A stretch of DNA of 64,000 bases from Mesorhizobium sp. AR10 (GTDB lineage: Bacteria > Pseudomonadota > Alphaproteobacteria > Rhizobiales > Rhizobiaceae). Both the position numbers and the translations under genes were made by a program. Under the pieces are notes generated by a model. The model had not been told where the DNA came from and did not search any database. It was given only the letters and a program-made list of their open reading frames with translations. Numbering within the stretch: position 1 is the stretch's first letter; each line of letters starts with the position of its first letter. Below, in pieces: positions 56,519-63,234 of this stretch. The stretch spans positions 5,992,001-6,056,000 of the forward strand of contig NZ_CP080524.1 in NCBI RefSeq assembly GCF_024746795.1, in the 5' to 3' direction.

Positions 56519-57543
56519 TCGAGCCTCTTCAGCCAGGCGGCGATCTCGGCGATGTCCTGTTGGGGCAGCATGCTGAACTCGGGCATCTTCGATCCGGGCT
56601 TGATCAAGTGCGGATGGGCGATGAAGCTCCGGAGTGCCTCCTCGTCAGCAGGCAAAATGCCGGCACCGATCGTTTCCCGCGAGCCCACATGCGAGAGATC
56701 CGGCCCGACACTGCCCTCAGCTTTCGTGCCCGCCACGCGGTGGCAAGCACCGCAGCCGTTGCGAAGGAAGAAGTCGCGTCCCGGCAAGGATGCGCCGGCC
56801 GACGGTTTCGAGCGCGTAGCTAGCCATTCCCGGAAGGCACCGCGTTCCATGGCGACGGCGGTGAAGGCCATCAGCGCGTGCGAGGTGCCGCAATATTCCG
56901 CGCAGGGGCCGCGGTAGGTGCCAGGCTTCGTCGCCAGCAACGACAGCCGGTTCTCGCGCCCTGGGATCATGTCCATCTTGCCACCGAGCGCGGGAATCCA
57001 GAAGGAGTGGATGACGTCGGTGCTCTTCAGCAGGAACTCGACGCGCTCACCAACAGGCAGCCTGATCTCGTTAGCGGAGAGAACAGGAGCGCTGCCGTCT
57101 GCCAGGCGGTAGGCGACCCTCCACCAGAATTGCTCCCCAGTGACCTCGATCCTGAGACCGGTTTCGCCGGCTCGTGCGAAAGGTCTCAGTCCTGGCATCA
57201 GCCAAAGGGCATAGCCGAGCAACAGAAAGAGGAGCAGCGAAGGAATGACAGCGCCGCCCCAGAAAATCAACCGGCCTGCAATATGCTCGCCTATGGCAGC
57301 GCGCCCATGGCCCGTCGCGTAGACGAGAAGGCCGACGACTATCAGCCAAATAAAACCGCCAGCAATGACCATGTGCCAGAAAAGTTGAGCGACCTGGCGC
57401 GCTTCCTCCCCGGCCGGATCGAGCGCCGACTGGACGCCCGAGCAGCTGGAACAGGCGCCCAAGCATAGCCACACCGGGAGCAAGCGCACCGCAGCGCGTT
57501 TCGTAATCTGGGCGCTTGTGCCTGGAACCGTTGGCGAACCCAT
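56515..57543 (-). CDS. ctaC: Cytochrome c oxidase subunit II with C-terminal cytochrome c (caa3 type)
   Basis: 342 residues. Lipoprotein signal KRAAVRLLPVWLCLGAC (lipobox LGAC), two helices (LFWHMVIAGGFIWLIVVGLL and LIFWGGAVIPSLLLFLLLGY), a cupredoxin domain with the binuclear CuA site (TDVIHSFWIPALGGKMDMIP, YRGPCAEYCGTSHALMAF), and a fused cytochrome c (GCGACHRVAGTKAEGSVGPD, SKMPEFSML with the Met ligand). The fusion lets soluble cytochrome be bypassed. ATG 57543 starts the signal. First gene of the oxidase operon; no EcfG-type element upstream. Confidence 0.95.
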   Translation of the reverse strand: MGSPTVPGTSAQITKRAAVRLLPVWLCLGACSSCSGVQSALDPAGEEARQVAQLFWHMVIAGGFIWLIVVGLLVYATGHGRAAIGEHIAGRLIFWGGAVIPSLLLFLLLGYALWLMPGLRPFARAGETGLRIEVTGEQFWWRVAYRLADGSAPVLSANEIRLPVGERVEFLLKSTDVIHSFWIPALGGKMDMIPGRENRLSLLATKPGTYRGPCAEYCGTSHALMAFTAVAMERGAFREWLATRSKPSAGASLPGRDFFLRNGCGACHRVAGTKAEGSVGPDLSHVGSRETIGAGILPADEEALRSFIAHPHLIKPGSKMPEFSMLPQQDIAEIAAWLKRLE

Positions 57544-57639
57544 CCCTCCGATCGATGCAACCCTTGCGCACAAACGCGCCCGCCACCGAGTGGTTGCGCC
57601 AAAACTTCACGCAAGCGGTCTTGGCCCGTGCTCGACAAC

Positions 57640-58278
57640 CTATGCGCCGGTTTCCTCATTCGTCGCGCCGGCGGGTTTCGATTCCGGCGACCCTTTGTGC
57701 CGAAGGAAAATCGACAGCACGACCAGGACAGCCGTCGACATAAACTCAGATTGCCAATTCTGGAACGACTCGAACCAAAGCTGCGCCCCAAACAGATAGC
57801 TTCCGACGGATTGGGCCTCGCCGCCGTGCCGAAGCGCTTCATCGTTCGTTGCTACGAAGCTCGTCCACCAGTGAAGCACGAAGGACGCGATGAAGAGCAG
57901 AGCCAAAGCGATGCCAAGCGAGTAGGAATAGAGCCATGACAGGATCGGACTGCGCCTCCGAGTGGCCAGGGATAGCTCGTCCTCAGGCCGGTCGGGGTCA
58001 TCCGGATCGCGGGATTCGGCTGAACCGCGCTGGAACAAGATGGCTGTCAGCATGACGTAGGCGGACATCTGCAGGAATTCGCTCTCCCAGTTTTCGAAGA
58101 GCGCCGAAAGGAATCCACCACTTACCAAGTAGCTCAGCACGCCAATCGCTGCGCTACCATGCTGCTGGAGTTCTTCGTTGTGGGCGGCATGACCCGACCA
58201 GATCATGCCTAGGCAGCTCACCAGAAACATTGTCACTAGCGCTATCGTTAGTCCGTTATCTCGGAAAAAGACCCTCAT
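57640..58278 (-). CDS. DUF6766 family membrane protein (intact copy)
   Basis: 212 residues: MRVFFRDNGLTIALVTMFLV, LGMIWSGHAAHNEELQQHGS, LSALFENWESEFLQMSAYVM, LTAILFQRGSAESRDPDDPD, SWLYSYSLGIALALLFIASF, LWFESFQNWQSEFMSTAVLV, LSIFLRHKGSPESKP. Two tandem halves (ALFENWESEFLQM and WFESFQNWQSEFM) suggest internal duplication; about four helices. Function unknown. AGGAGA precedes ATG 58278; the longer upstream frame is not needed. A decayed paralogue is at 45347-45971. Confidence 0.88.
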   Translation of the reverse strand: MRVFFRDNGLTIALVTMFLVSCLGMIWSGHAAHNEELQQHGSAAIGVLSYLVSGGFLSALFENWESEFLQMSAYVMLTAILFQRGSAESRDPDDPDRPEDELSLATRRRSPILSWLYSYSLGIALALLFIASFVLHWWTSFVATNDEALRHGGEAQSVGSYLFGAQLWFESFQNWQSEFMSTAVLVVLSIFLRHKGSPESKPAGATNEETGA

Positions 58279-58506
58279 GATTGTCTCTCCTTTGGCAGCG
58301 CTGTCTTCAGCGCCCGCCCCGGCGAAAAAAGGTGCTGCACACCAATGGACAATTGCCAATCCCGGTGCCGACATCAGTCGCCGTCGCTCTCATGGTGAAA
58401 CTAAGAGGGCCGCGGGGATGCAACCCGCGCGGTTAAAGCTCGCAAATGCTGTCCGGCGCCTTTGCCCTGCCGAAAGGAAGACGCCGGGGCATTAAACGTA
58501 CAGTGC

Positions 58507-58803
58507 TCAGTTGTTTGCCGAGCCCGCACCGTTTTTCTTGACGCTGCTACAAAATTCCGGATGGGCGTTTGCCGCCTCCTCGTCGCAACTCTTCGTCATG
58601 GCTGTCCGATCTTCATCGGTCAACGCCTTCCATGCCTTTATGAACTCGTCTTCGGAGCGTAGCGACTTCATGGTGGAGTCCGTATAGAACGGCTGCATCT
58701 TTGCAGGGTCATCCAGAGCGGACGTGCCGGTTTCGCCAGCGGCAAGAGCAGCGCCGCCGAGCAAAGAAAGCGCCAAGGCGCCAAAAACAACCATCTTGGT
58801 CAT
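58507..58803 (-). CDS. Small exported protein, 98 aa
   Basis: Signal peptide MTKMVVFGALALSLLGGAAL (cleavage at ALA/AGE), then a helical mature part (MKSLRSEDEFIKAWKALTDE, DRTAMTKSCDEEAANAHPEF, CSSVKK) with two Cys that may form a disulfide. GAGGAAGGG precedes the ATG 58803. EcfG-type promoter at 58882-58858. Periplasmic, function unknown. Confidence 0.75.
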   Translation of the reverse strand: MTKMVVFGALALSLLGGAALAAGETGTSALDDPAKMQPFYTDSTMKSLRSEDEFIKAWKALTDEDRTAMTKSCDEEAANAHPEFCSSVKKNGAGSANN

Positions 58804-58805
58804 TG

Positions 58806-59117
58806 CTAGGAACCCTTCCTCTTTTTGCTGATCGTTACCTCAACGATCTGTTTGGCAAACGGCGGGTTTTGGGAAAAGTTCCCGGCTGTCATGGCCGAAA
58901 ACCCAATGGTCTTGGAACACTGGGGCTCGTCAGCGATAAGCCGGTCCGAAATCTTTGCCGCGACCTTCGGAGAACAGCGCTGCGCTACAGCAACCTCCGC
59001 CCGTAGCTTTGCCTGCTCATCCTTCACGAAGAGTTCGCAGACTGAGGAAGGTTCGTAATCGGCCAACCCTCTAAGGGACGTGAGGCGAATGGCGCTTGTC
59101 CTCGGTAGGGTCGGCAT
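58806..59117 (-). CDS. Hypothetical protein, 103 aa
   Basis: ATG 59117 follows the DUF427 stop with no gap. CELFVKDEQAKLRAEVAVAQ, RCSPKVAAKISDRLIADEPQ, CSKTIGFSAMTAGNFSQNPP, FAKQIVEVTISKKRKG looks like a genuine soluble protein, but the last 25 codons overlap the EcfG-type promoter of the next gene and no ribosome site is clear. Function unknown. Confidence 0.45.
   Translation of the reverse strand: MPTLPRTSAIRLTSLRGLADYEPSSVCELFVKDEQAKLRAEVAVAQRCSPKVAAKISDRLIADEPQCSKTIGFSAMTAGNFSQNPPFAKQIVEVTISKKRKGS
58858..58882 (-). promoter_or_regulatory. EcfG-type promoter of exported protein gene
   Basis: Leftwards GGAAC 58882-58878, 16 bases, CGTT 58861-58858; 54 bases before ATG 58803. Confidence 0.7.
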
Positions 59118-59480
59118 CTATCCGCGCTTTGTCGGGATCGAAAGCACCGTGTGGCGAGCGATGGCTAGTGCGGGGCTCTCGGGCGTCTCGTAGGCCCACA
59201 TGAAATTGTCAGCCGATCCGCCGACCGCGTGAACGCGCCAATAACTCGCGGTGCCCTTCGACGAGCTGCTCGTCGCCGTGTTGGTCTTCTCCAGCAGATC
59301 AAAATAAATGTCGTCGAAAGGCACATAGAAGACTGGGTCGCGTCCGTCCTCATGAAGCACTTTAGCCCGCTCGGTTGAGGCAATGATCGCGTCGGAAAAC
59401 CTGACCGTCACAGTTCCATCAAACGGCGTTATCAGAAGCGCGCCGGAACGGCCGGCGGCATTTTCGGCTGAGGCTTGCAT
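59118..59480 (-). CDS. DUF427 family protein
   Basis: 120 residues with the DUF427 pattern: ITPFDGTVTVRFSDAIIAST, ERAKVLHEDGRDPVFYVPFD, DIYFDLLEKTNTATSSSSKG, TASYWRVHAVGGSADNFMWA, YETPESPALAIARHTVLSIP. Small beta-rich (beta-tent) fold of unknown activity, common in actinobacteria and rhizobia. ATG 59480. A perfect EcfG-type promoter lies at 59540-59516. Confidence 0.85.
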   Translation of the reverse strand: MQASAENAAGRSGALLITPFDGTVTVRFSDAIIASTERAKVLHEDGRDPVFYVPFDDIYFDLLEKTNTATSSSSKGTASYWRVHAVGGSADNFMWAYETPESPALAIARHTVLSIPTKRG

Positions 59481-59515
59481 TGGACTTCTCCTCTAGGCTG
59501 GCCCCTGTCTCTCGA

Positions 59516-59540
59516 AACGTTGTGTAGTCATCAGGGTTCC
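59516..59540 (-). promoter_or_regulatory. EcfG-type promoter of DUF427 gene
   Basis: Leftwards GGAAC 59540-59536, 16 bases, CGTT 59519-59516; 35 bases before ATG 59480. Confidence 0.8.
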
Positions 59541-59684
59541 AGCTTCGAGATCACTTAGGCGCTTTAGGCTTTCCTCCGAGTCGTCCGTATCGAGTTCGCG
59601 GCGGATTGGCGTCGGAATAGCTTCTGGTCAGCGCACCGGCCGATGACACCGAGCGCCTCCGGCATATAAAGTTGGCTTCGCCTA

Positions 59685-59849
59685 TCATTTGTTCTTCAGA
59701 ACCCGAGCTTCCCTTAGGATTGACGCTCGGTCCGTGCCGACCAATGCAATTATCTCTCGAATCTGCTGCTCTGTGACGCCGCATTCGCGCGCCAGCGCAC
59801 GTAGGCTTTGCGGGGTCAGCACAGGGCGCCTCGTTTCCTCCTCGGTCAT
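59685..59849 (-). CDS. Stand-alone DUF3606-like mini-protein, 54 aa
   Basis: ATG 59849, preceded by GGGAG: MTEEETRRPVLTPQSLRALA, RECGVTEQQIREIIALVGTD, RASILREARVLKNK. It matches the C-terminal module of the two DUF982 proteins here (ARETGITEAQARELIDMIGT, DR, LxREARILK) almost position for position, so the module exists both fused and free. Three helices, function unknown. Too short for most gene finders. Confidence 0.75.
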   Translation of the reverse strand: MTEEETRRPVLTPQSLRALARECGVTEQQIREIIALVGTDRASILREARVLKNK

Positions 59850-60048
59850 CGCAAACTCCCTTCTGAAGCGATAAGGTCTCGCGAGCTGCGAGATGCCTTT
59901 GAGCGGTTCCTTTTTTCTGCACTGCCGCCATCACTGCGTGTTTGGACGGGCCAAAAAGCGGCTCCCAACCGGGCCGGCTTTCTTCCGGATAGTCTCGTAG
60001 CGACTGGAGCGAAGCGCGGGCGTTGCGAGGCTAATGATCCGACGACAC

Positions 60049-60384
60049 TTATGGAACTGCCGGCTGTGCTGGCTGGGTTCCCGGCCGATCCCCGCCCGTG
60101 CTCGATTGCGTTGGGTTCTTGTCGACCTGAGGGTTCGTGCCGACTGGCTCGACGTTTATGTTGTCGGTTTTCGATTTAACCGGATCGTTTTCCGCGGGAT
60201 TCAGGCCGGAGGGAACCGTGGAACTACCGCTCTCCTCCGTGGCTGGCGTCTTCGATTGCTCGCCGTACAACTCAGCAATACCCCAAGCGATTGCGGTCAG
60301 GAGCAGTGCAGCTATCAGGATCGCAAAACCGTGGAAGCCCCATCCGCCCTGTCGGGCTTTCTTTTCAGGAATGGTCTTTGTCAT
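60049..60384 (-). CDS. Membrane-anchored Ser/Thr/Pro-rich protein, 111 aa (intact copy)
   Basis: MTKTIPEKKARQGGWGFHGF, then helix AILIAALLLTAIAWGIAELY and a long polar outside tail (GEQSKTPATEESGSSTVPSG, NINVEPVGTNPQVDKNPTQS) likely disordered. GGAGG seven bases before ATG 60384. Intact duplicate of 12055-12382. The leader carries a GC-rich hairpin (60438-60410) after an EcfG-type promoter (60528-60504). Function unknown. Confidence 0.75.
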   Translation of the reverse strand: MTKTIPEKKARQGGWGFHGFAILIAALLLTAIAWGIAELYGEQSKTPATEESGSSTVPSGLNPAENDPVKSKTDNINVEPVGTNPQVDKNPTQSSTGGDRPGTQPAQPAVP

Positions 60385-60409
60385 AAGGCATCCTCCATTT
60401 GGGAGAACA

Positions 60410-60438
60410 GCCCGCGCCCCTGTCGCAAAGGCGCGGGC
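60410..60438 (-). other. GC-rich leader hairpin
   Basis: Arms GCCCGCGC (60438-60431 leftwards) and GCGCGGGC (60417-60410). It lies 90 bases after the promoter GGAAC and 26 before the ATG. Same shape as 12408-12436, 6285-6314 and 6511-6537. Confidence 0.55.
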
Positions 60439-60503
60439 CGACCACGACTTGAGGGAAGCCTGGTCAGCAGCCGGAACCGATGAGAACCTGCTGCGTCCGA
60501 CTC

Positions 60504-60528
60504 AACAAGCCGTGGCAATCGAAGTTCC
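60504..60528 (-). promoter_or_regulatory. EcfG-type promoter of the copy-B gene
   Basis: Leftwards GGAAC 60528-60524, 16 bases, TGTT 60507-60504. Confidence 0.7.
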
Positions 60529-60805
60529 CGTCCCAATGCAAAAAGCGCTCCGGCCGAAGCGGATGCATATGCGCCGGTTGAACTCAATCCGAGCGTCTTC
60601 GCCGCTTCCGATGGACGACGCGGGCGTCTTTCTAAGAACAGTTTGAACGCTTCTCCGCTCATGGATTTGATTTCGCGACCGCCCTCTTGACCTCGAAATC
60701 AGACGTTCCAATATTCTGCACGGGGCGAATGTCGCGCCCCGCCACACGTTGTTGATGTTTGTTTCTGCGCCGCCGCAGAGCGGCCGAGATTGAGCGGAGG
60801 AACGT

Positions 60806-61102
60806 ATGCAAGCGAACCTGTTTAAAGAGCCCGTAGCGGTGCTGGTCGGGCTCGGATATCCAGCCAGGATCGAAACTGTCACGGAAGCGTTGGCGCTGCT
60901 CGACGACTGGCCGAGCCAGCAAAGAGGATCACCCTACAACCTGGCGGTCCAGGCCTGCCGGGAATGCATGCAGGGCCGCGTCGACGCCGAGACAGCCAGG
61001 AGCGTGTTCGTCGGCTTTGCCAAGCGCGCCGACATCCTTGCGCCGCGCTTGGACGTTCTGCCGCTGCGCGACGGCGTCAGCCGGGGCGGCATTGTTTCTT
61101 GA
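60806..61102 (+). CDS. DUF982 family protein, 98 aa
   Basis: MQANLFKEPVAVLVGLGYPA, RIETVTEALALLDDWPSQQR, GSPYNLAVQACRECMQGRVD, AETARSVFVGFAKRADIL: standard DUF982 with the W near the end of helix 1 and AxxxCR...ETARxxFxxFA. GGAGGAACGT before ATG 60806. First of two tandem DUF982 genes; no EcfG-type element visible upstream. Confidence 0.82.
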   Translation: MQANLFKEPVAVLVGLGYPARIETVTEALALLDDWPSQQRGSPYNLAVQACRECMQGRVDAETARSVFVGFAKRADILAPRLDVLPLRDGVSRGGIVS

Positions 61103-61113
61103 GCGGCGCTGCG

Positions 61114-61422
61114 ATGACCACGGATACGTTCAGCGAGGTTGTGTTCGTTGAAGACGCGCCGTTCGGAGTTAGATCTGTCGGCTCGGTCATGGATGCCATC
61201 GAATTTCTCGAGGAATGGCCGGTGGAACGGCGCGGCGGCCTGCATATGGACGCCAGCGAAAAATGTTGTGCGGCTTATGACGGGCGTTGCCCTGTCGAGG
61301 TAGCACGGAAGGCTTTCGCTAGCTGGGCCCGTCGGATAGGTATCTATGCTTGTGCACCGCCTTCTGCCCCGCTTCTTGAAGACGGAGACAACACCCGCAT
61401 CGTGAAGTTTGCTGATGCTTGA
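61114..61422 (+). CDS. DUF982 family protein, 102 aa
   Basis: MTTDTFSEVVFVEDAPFGVR, SVGSVMDAIEFLEEWPVERR, GGLHMDASEKCCAAYDGRCP, VEVARKAFASWARRIGIYAC: second DUF982 in tandem, 11 bases after the first stop. Same core (dAxxFLxxWP, then A...VEVARKAFxxWA). Function unknown. Confidence 0.78.
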   Translation: MTTDTFSEVVFVEDAPFGVRSVGSVMDAIEFLEEWPVERRGGLHMDASEKCCAAYDGRCPVEVARKAFASWARRIGIYACAPPSAPLLEDGDNTRIVKFADA

Positions 61423-61461
61423 CTCGGAGCGCGAGCTCAAAGCGGCGACACTCCTGCCTGG

Positions 61462-61506
61462 GCTCAACGCGATATCGACGACTGGTACGGCCGGCAAGGC
61501 TGGTAA
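61462..61506 (+). pseudogene. CsbD C-terminal remnant
   Basis: The 14 codons AQRDIDDWYGRQGW plus stop match the last residues of the YjbJ-type CsbD at 46218 (VQRDIADWYGRHGW). Nothing of the rest remains; followed by a terminator at 61531-61559 probably inherited from it. Confidence 0.6.
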
Positions 61507-61530
61507 ACGCCGAGAGGTTGCAGAATTGTG

Positions 61531-61559
61531 AGGGCGCTGTAGCCACAGCGCCCCTTTTC
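61531..61559 (+). terminator. Rho-independent terminator
   Basis: GGGCGCTGT (61532-61540), loop AGCC, ACAGCGCCC (61545-61553), then CTTTTC. Confidence 0.8.
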
Positions 61560-61602
61560 GATTCCGAAGCCTCCATCTTTCCCAGTCGCGTTTGACGTCC
61601 CC

Positions 61603-62046
61603 TTAAACAAATGCCGGCTCTGGAGAAGCGATCGCCCCGCCACCGCCTCTCCTTGGAACGATTGCGCGTTGGGCCGGACAAGGTGGAGGATCGTCGTCGT
61701 CATCCCGCCTGCGACGATGCGGCCAAGGGTACCACTTCCCCTGACGTCGGCGATTATGAGGCGCTCCCCAATTGCGACTCCGATTTTGACCCTTGTCGTC
61801 CGAGGCGCCGTCCAGAGCCTTCAGAGCGCGCAGGATGTCGTCGACTATTACTATCGATCCATCATCCAGCTGCCGCAAAAGAGGTATGCCGGGAACCGCC
61901 CGAGCGTCGGATGCCCAAGAGGCCAACAGCGCACGTTTCTCAGCGACACTCAGTCCGGAGTGGCCCACAACGTCGTCAGGATGCGTAGGCTGCTTTAGTA
62001 CAACCTTGCCTTTACGTTCTGACAAAAATTCGTATCCGGTTGTCAT
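61603..62046 (-). CDS. Hypothetical protein, 147 aa
   Basis: MTTGYEFLSERKGKVVLKQP, THPDDVVGHSGLSVAEKRAL, LASWASDARAVPGIPLLRQL, DDGSIVIVDDILRALKALDG, then a basic, Asp-run tail (WPHRRRRDDDDDPPPCP). The VSEKRAxLASWASDARAV..LRQLD block is conserved in rhizobia without known function. GGAGAAGGAG before ATG 62046. Lies downstream of hsp20 on the same strand (72 bases apart). Confidence 0.75.
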   Translation of the reverse strand: MTTGYEFLSERKGKVVLKQPTHPDDVVGHSGLSVAEKRALLASWASDARAVPGIPLLRQLDDGSIVIVDDILRALKALDGASDDKGQNRSRNWGAPHNRRRQGKWYPWPHRRRRDDDDDPPPCPAQRAIVPRRGGGGAIASPEPAFV

Positions 62047-62117
62047 CTCCTTCTCCACAATCTGAGCTTCCCGGCACGGCCGGGAGGCGGGACCGCAGTC
62101 TGCGTACATTCGAGCGC

Positions 62118-62594
62118 TCAGGCGACCTTACGCCGCCGCTCGGTATCCTCACTGATCTGCGGTTGCTGCGTGGGGTTTGCATCGCTCGACGAGCGGAGAC
62201 CAATGCGACGGGGCTTCATTTCTTCTGGGATCTCCCTGACGAGATCCACAGACAGCAGGCCGTTCTCCAGCGTGGCTTTCGCGACTTTCACATAGTCCGC
62301 CAATTTGAAGACTTGCTTGAAGTTACGCGTCGCCATGCCTCTGTGCAGGATCTGGCGATCGCTCTCTTCGGTCTGCTTCTGGCCGACTACGATCAGTTCC
62401 GGCCCGTGCTGAGTGAGCTCGACTTCGTCAGTGCTGAATCCCGCGACGGCCATGGTAATCCGGTAATCGTCGTCTCCGGTCTTCTCGATATTGTAGGGCG
62501 GCCAGTCCGAGCGCACGCTGTTGTCGAGCATATCGAAGAGACGGTCAAAGCCGACCGTTGTGCGATAAAGGGGGGTATAATCAAAGCTTCTCAT
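62118..62594 (-). CDS. ibpA: Hsp20 small heat-shock protein (IbpA type)
   Basis: 158 residues: MRSFDYTPLYRTTVGFDRLF, then the alpha-crystallin domain (PPYNIEKTGDDDYRITMAVA, GFSTDEVELTQHGPELIVVG, RGMATRNFKQVFKLADYVKV, ATLENGLLSVDLVREIPEEM) and a C-terminal tail. An ATP-independent chaperone holding unfolded proteins. ATG 62594 is preferred over 62600 because GGAGG lies eight bases upstream of it but only two from the other. Leader resembles a ROSE thermometer. Confidence 0.92.
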   Translation of the reverse strand: MRSFDYTPLYRTTVGFDRLFDMLDNSVRSDWPPYNIEKTGDDDYRITMAVAGFSTDEVELTQHGPELIVVGQKQTEESDRQILHRGMATRNFKQVFKLADYVKVAKATLENGLLSVDLVREIPEEMKPRRIGLRSSSDANPTQQPQISEDTERRRKVA

Positions 62595-62680
62595 AGCCAT
62601 ATCCTCCGTGAAGCAACATGGGTTACAAGCGGCGCCGCAGCGTCACCGCGACGCCTATGTCGAGCCTAAGCCTCGACGGC
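62590..62680 (-). promoter_or_regulatory. ROSE-like RNA thermometer in hsp20 leader
   Basis: Leftwards, several hairpins in a row (GTCGAGG...GCTCGAC, GCGTC...GACGC, GCGGCGCCGC) and then TTGCTTCACGGAGGAT, where TTGCT can pair with the GGAGG ribosome site, the feature that defines ROSE elements of rhizobial hsp20 genes. Not folded by computation. Confidence 0.55.
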
Positions 62681-63234
62681 AGACGATTTAGGAATGACCC
62701 AGAAATCGTTCAAGAAGCTGGAACGCAATTTTTTGCTCGCCTTATCTGGCACTTTAGATTTACGCGGTGCGCTCTAGACGACGGCCTTGAGGAGCATGCG
62801 GCGGCGCTGACAACCGCGACCTGCTTTCGGGCAAACGCTGGATTGAACTCAACGACGGAGATGAGACGCGAAGCCGCCGTTCGCGTCGTTGGACAACGTA
62901 CGTCGGCTTCGGATCAGACTTTCCGCTCCCCGCACAATCTTTGCGGCACCGAGACAGGTCCATCGCGCCCAACACCGTAGAAAATATCGCAGGGTTTCAG
63001 AGTGGGGGGGAAAGGCGGTAGCGCTCTCCCGCTACCACCTTACCTCCCACTGCTTTGACGCCGTTGGGGAAGGCATTCTCACCCAGAAGTGCGGTGCGAC
63101 GTCCGGCGATTTCGACTCGGCGACCGGCTGCTCGGCCCTCGCCATGGTCATTGCTCGACGGGCGAGATTTTGGGCGCTTGCCGCGCGCCCTGGTAACGGG
63201 GCACGCGATGCAGCTGCAGTATCTGCGATTGCCC
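62681..63234. other. Intergenic, no gene supported
   Basis: About 550 bases. A leftward frame at 63245-62997 lacks a ribosome site and recognisable domain (only its end, VGGKVVAGERYRL, looks protein-like); other frames are shadow quality. No EcfG-type element, repeat or hairpin with T-run noticed. Confidence 0.35.

Larger units (their letters stand above)
60062..60558. repeat. Duplicated segment, copy B (copy A 12063-12552)
   Basis: Gene, leader hairpin and promoter shared with the 12-kb copy; differences are scattered substitutions and short indels, one of which frameshifts copy A. Confidence 0.85.

Noticed and set aside
60381..60662. Leftward frame starting MSGEAFKLFLERRP
   Set aside because: Its second half is the leader, hairpin and promoter of the 60384 gene, and the matching frame in the duplicate at 12.5 kb is not conserved as protein.
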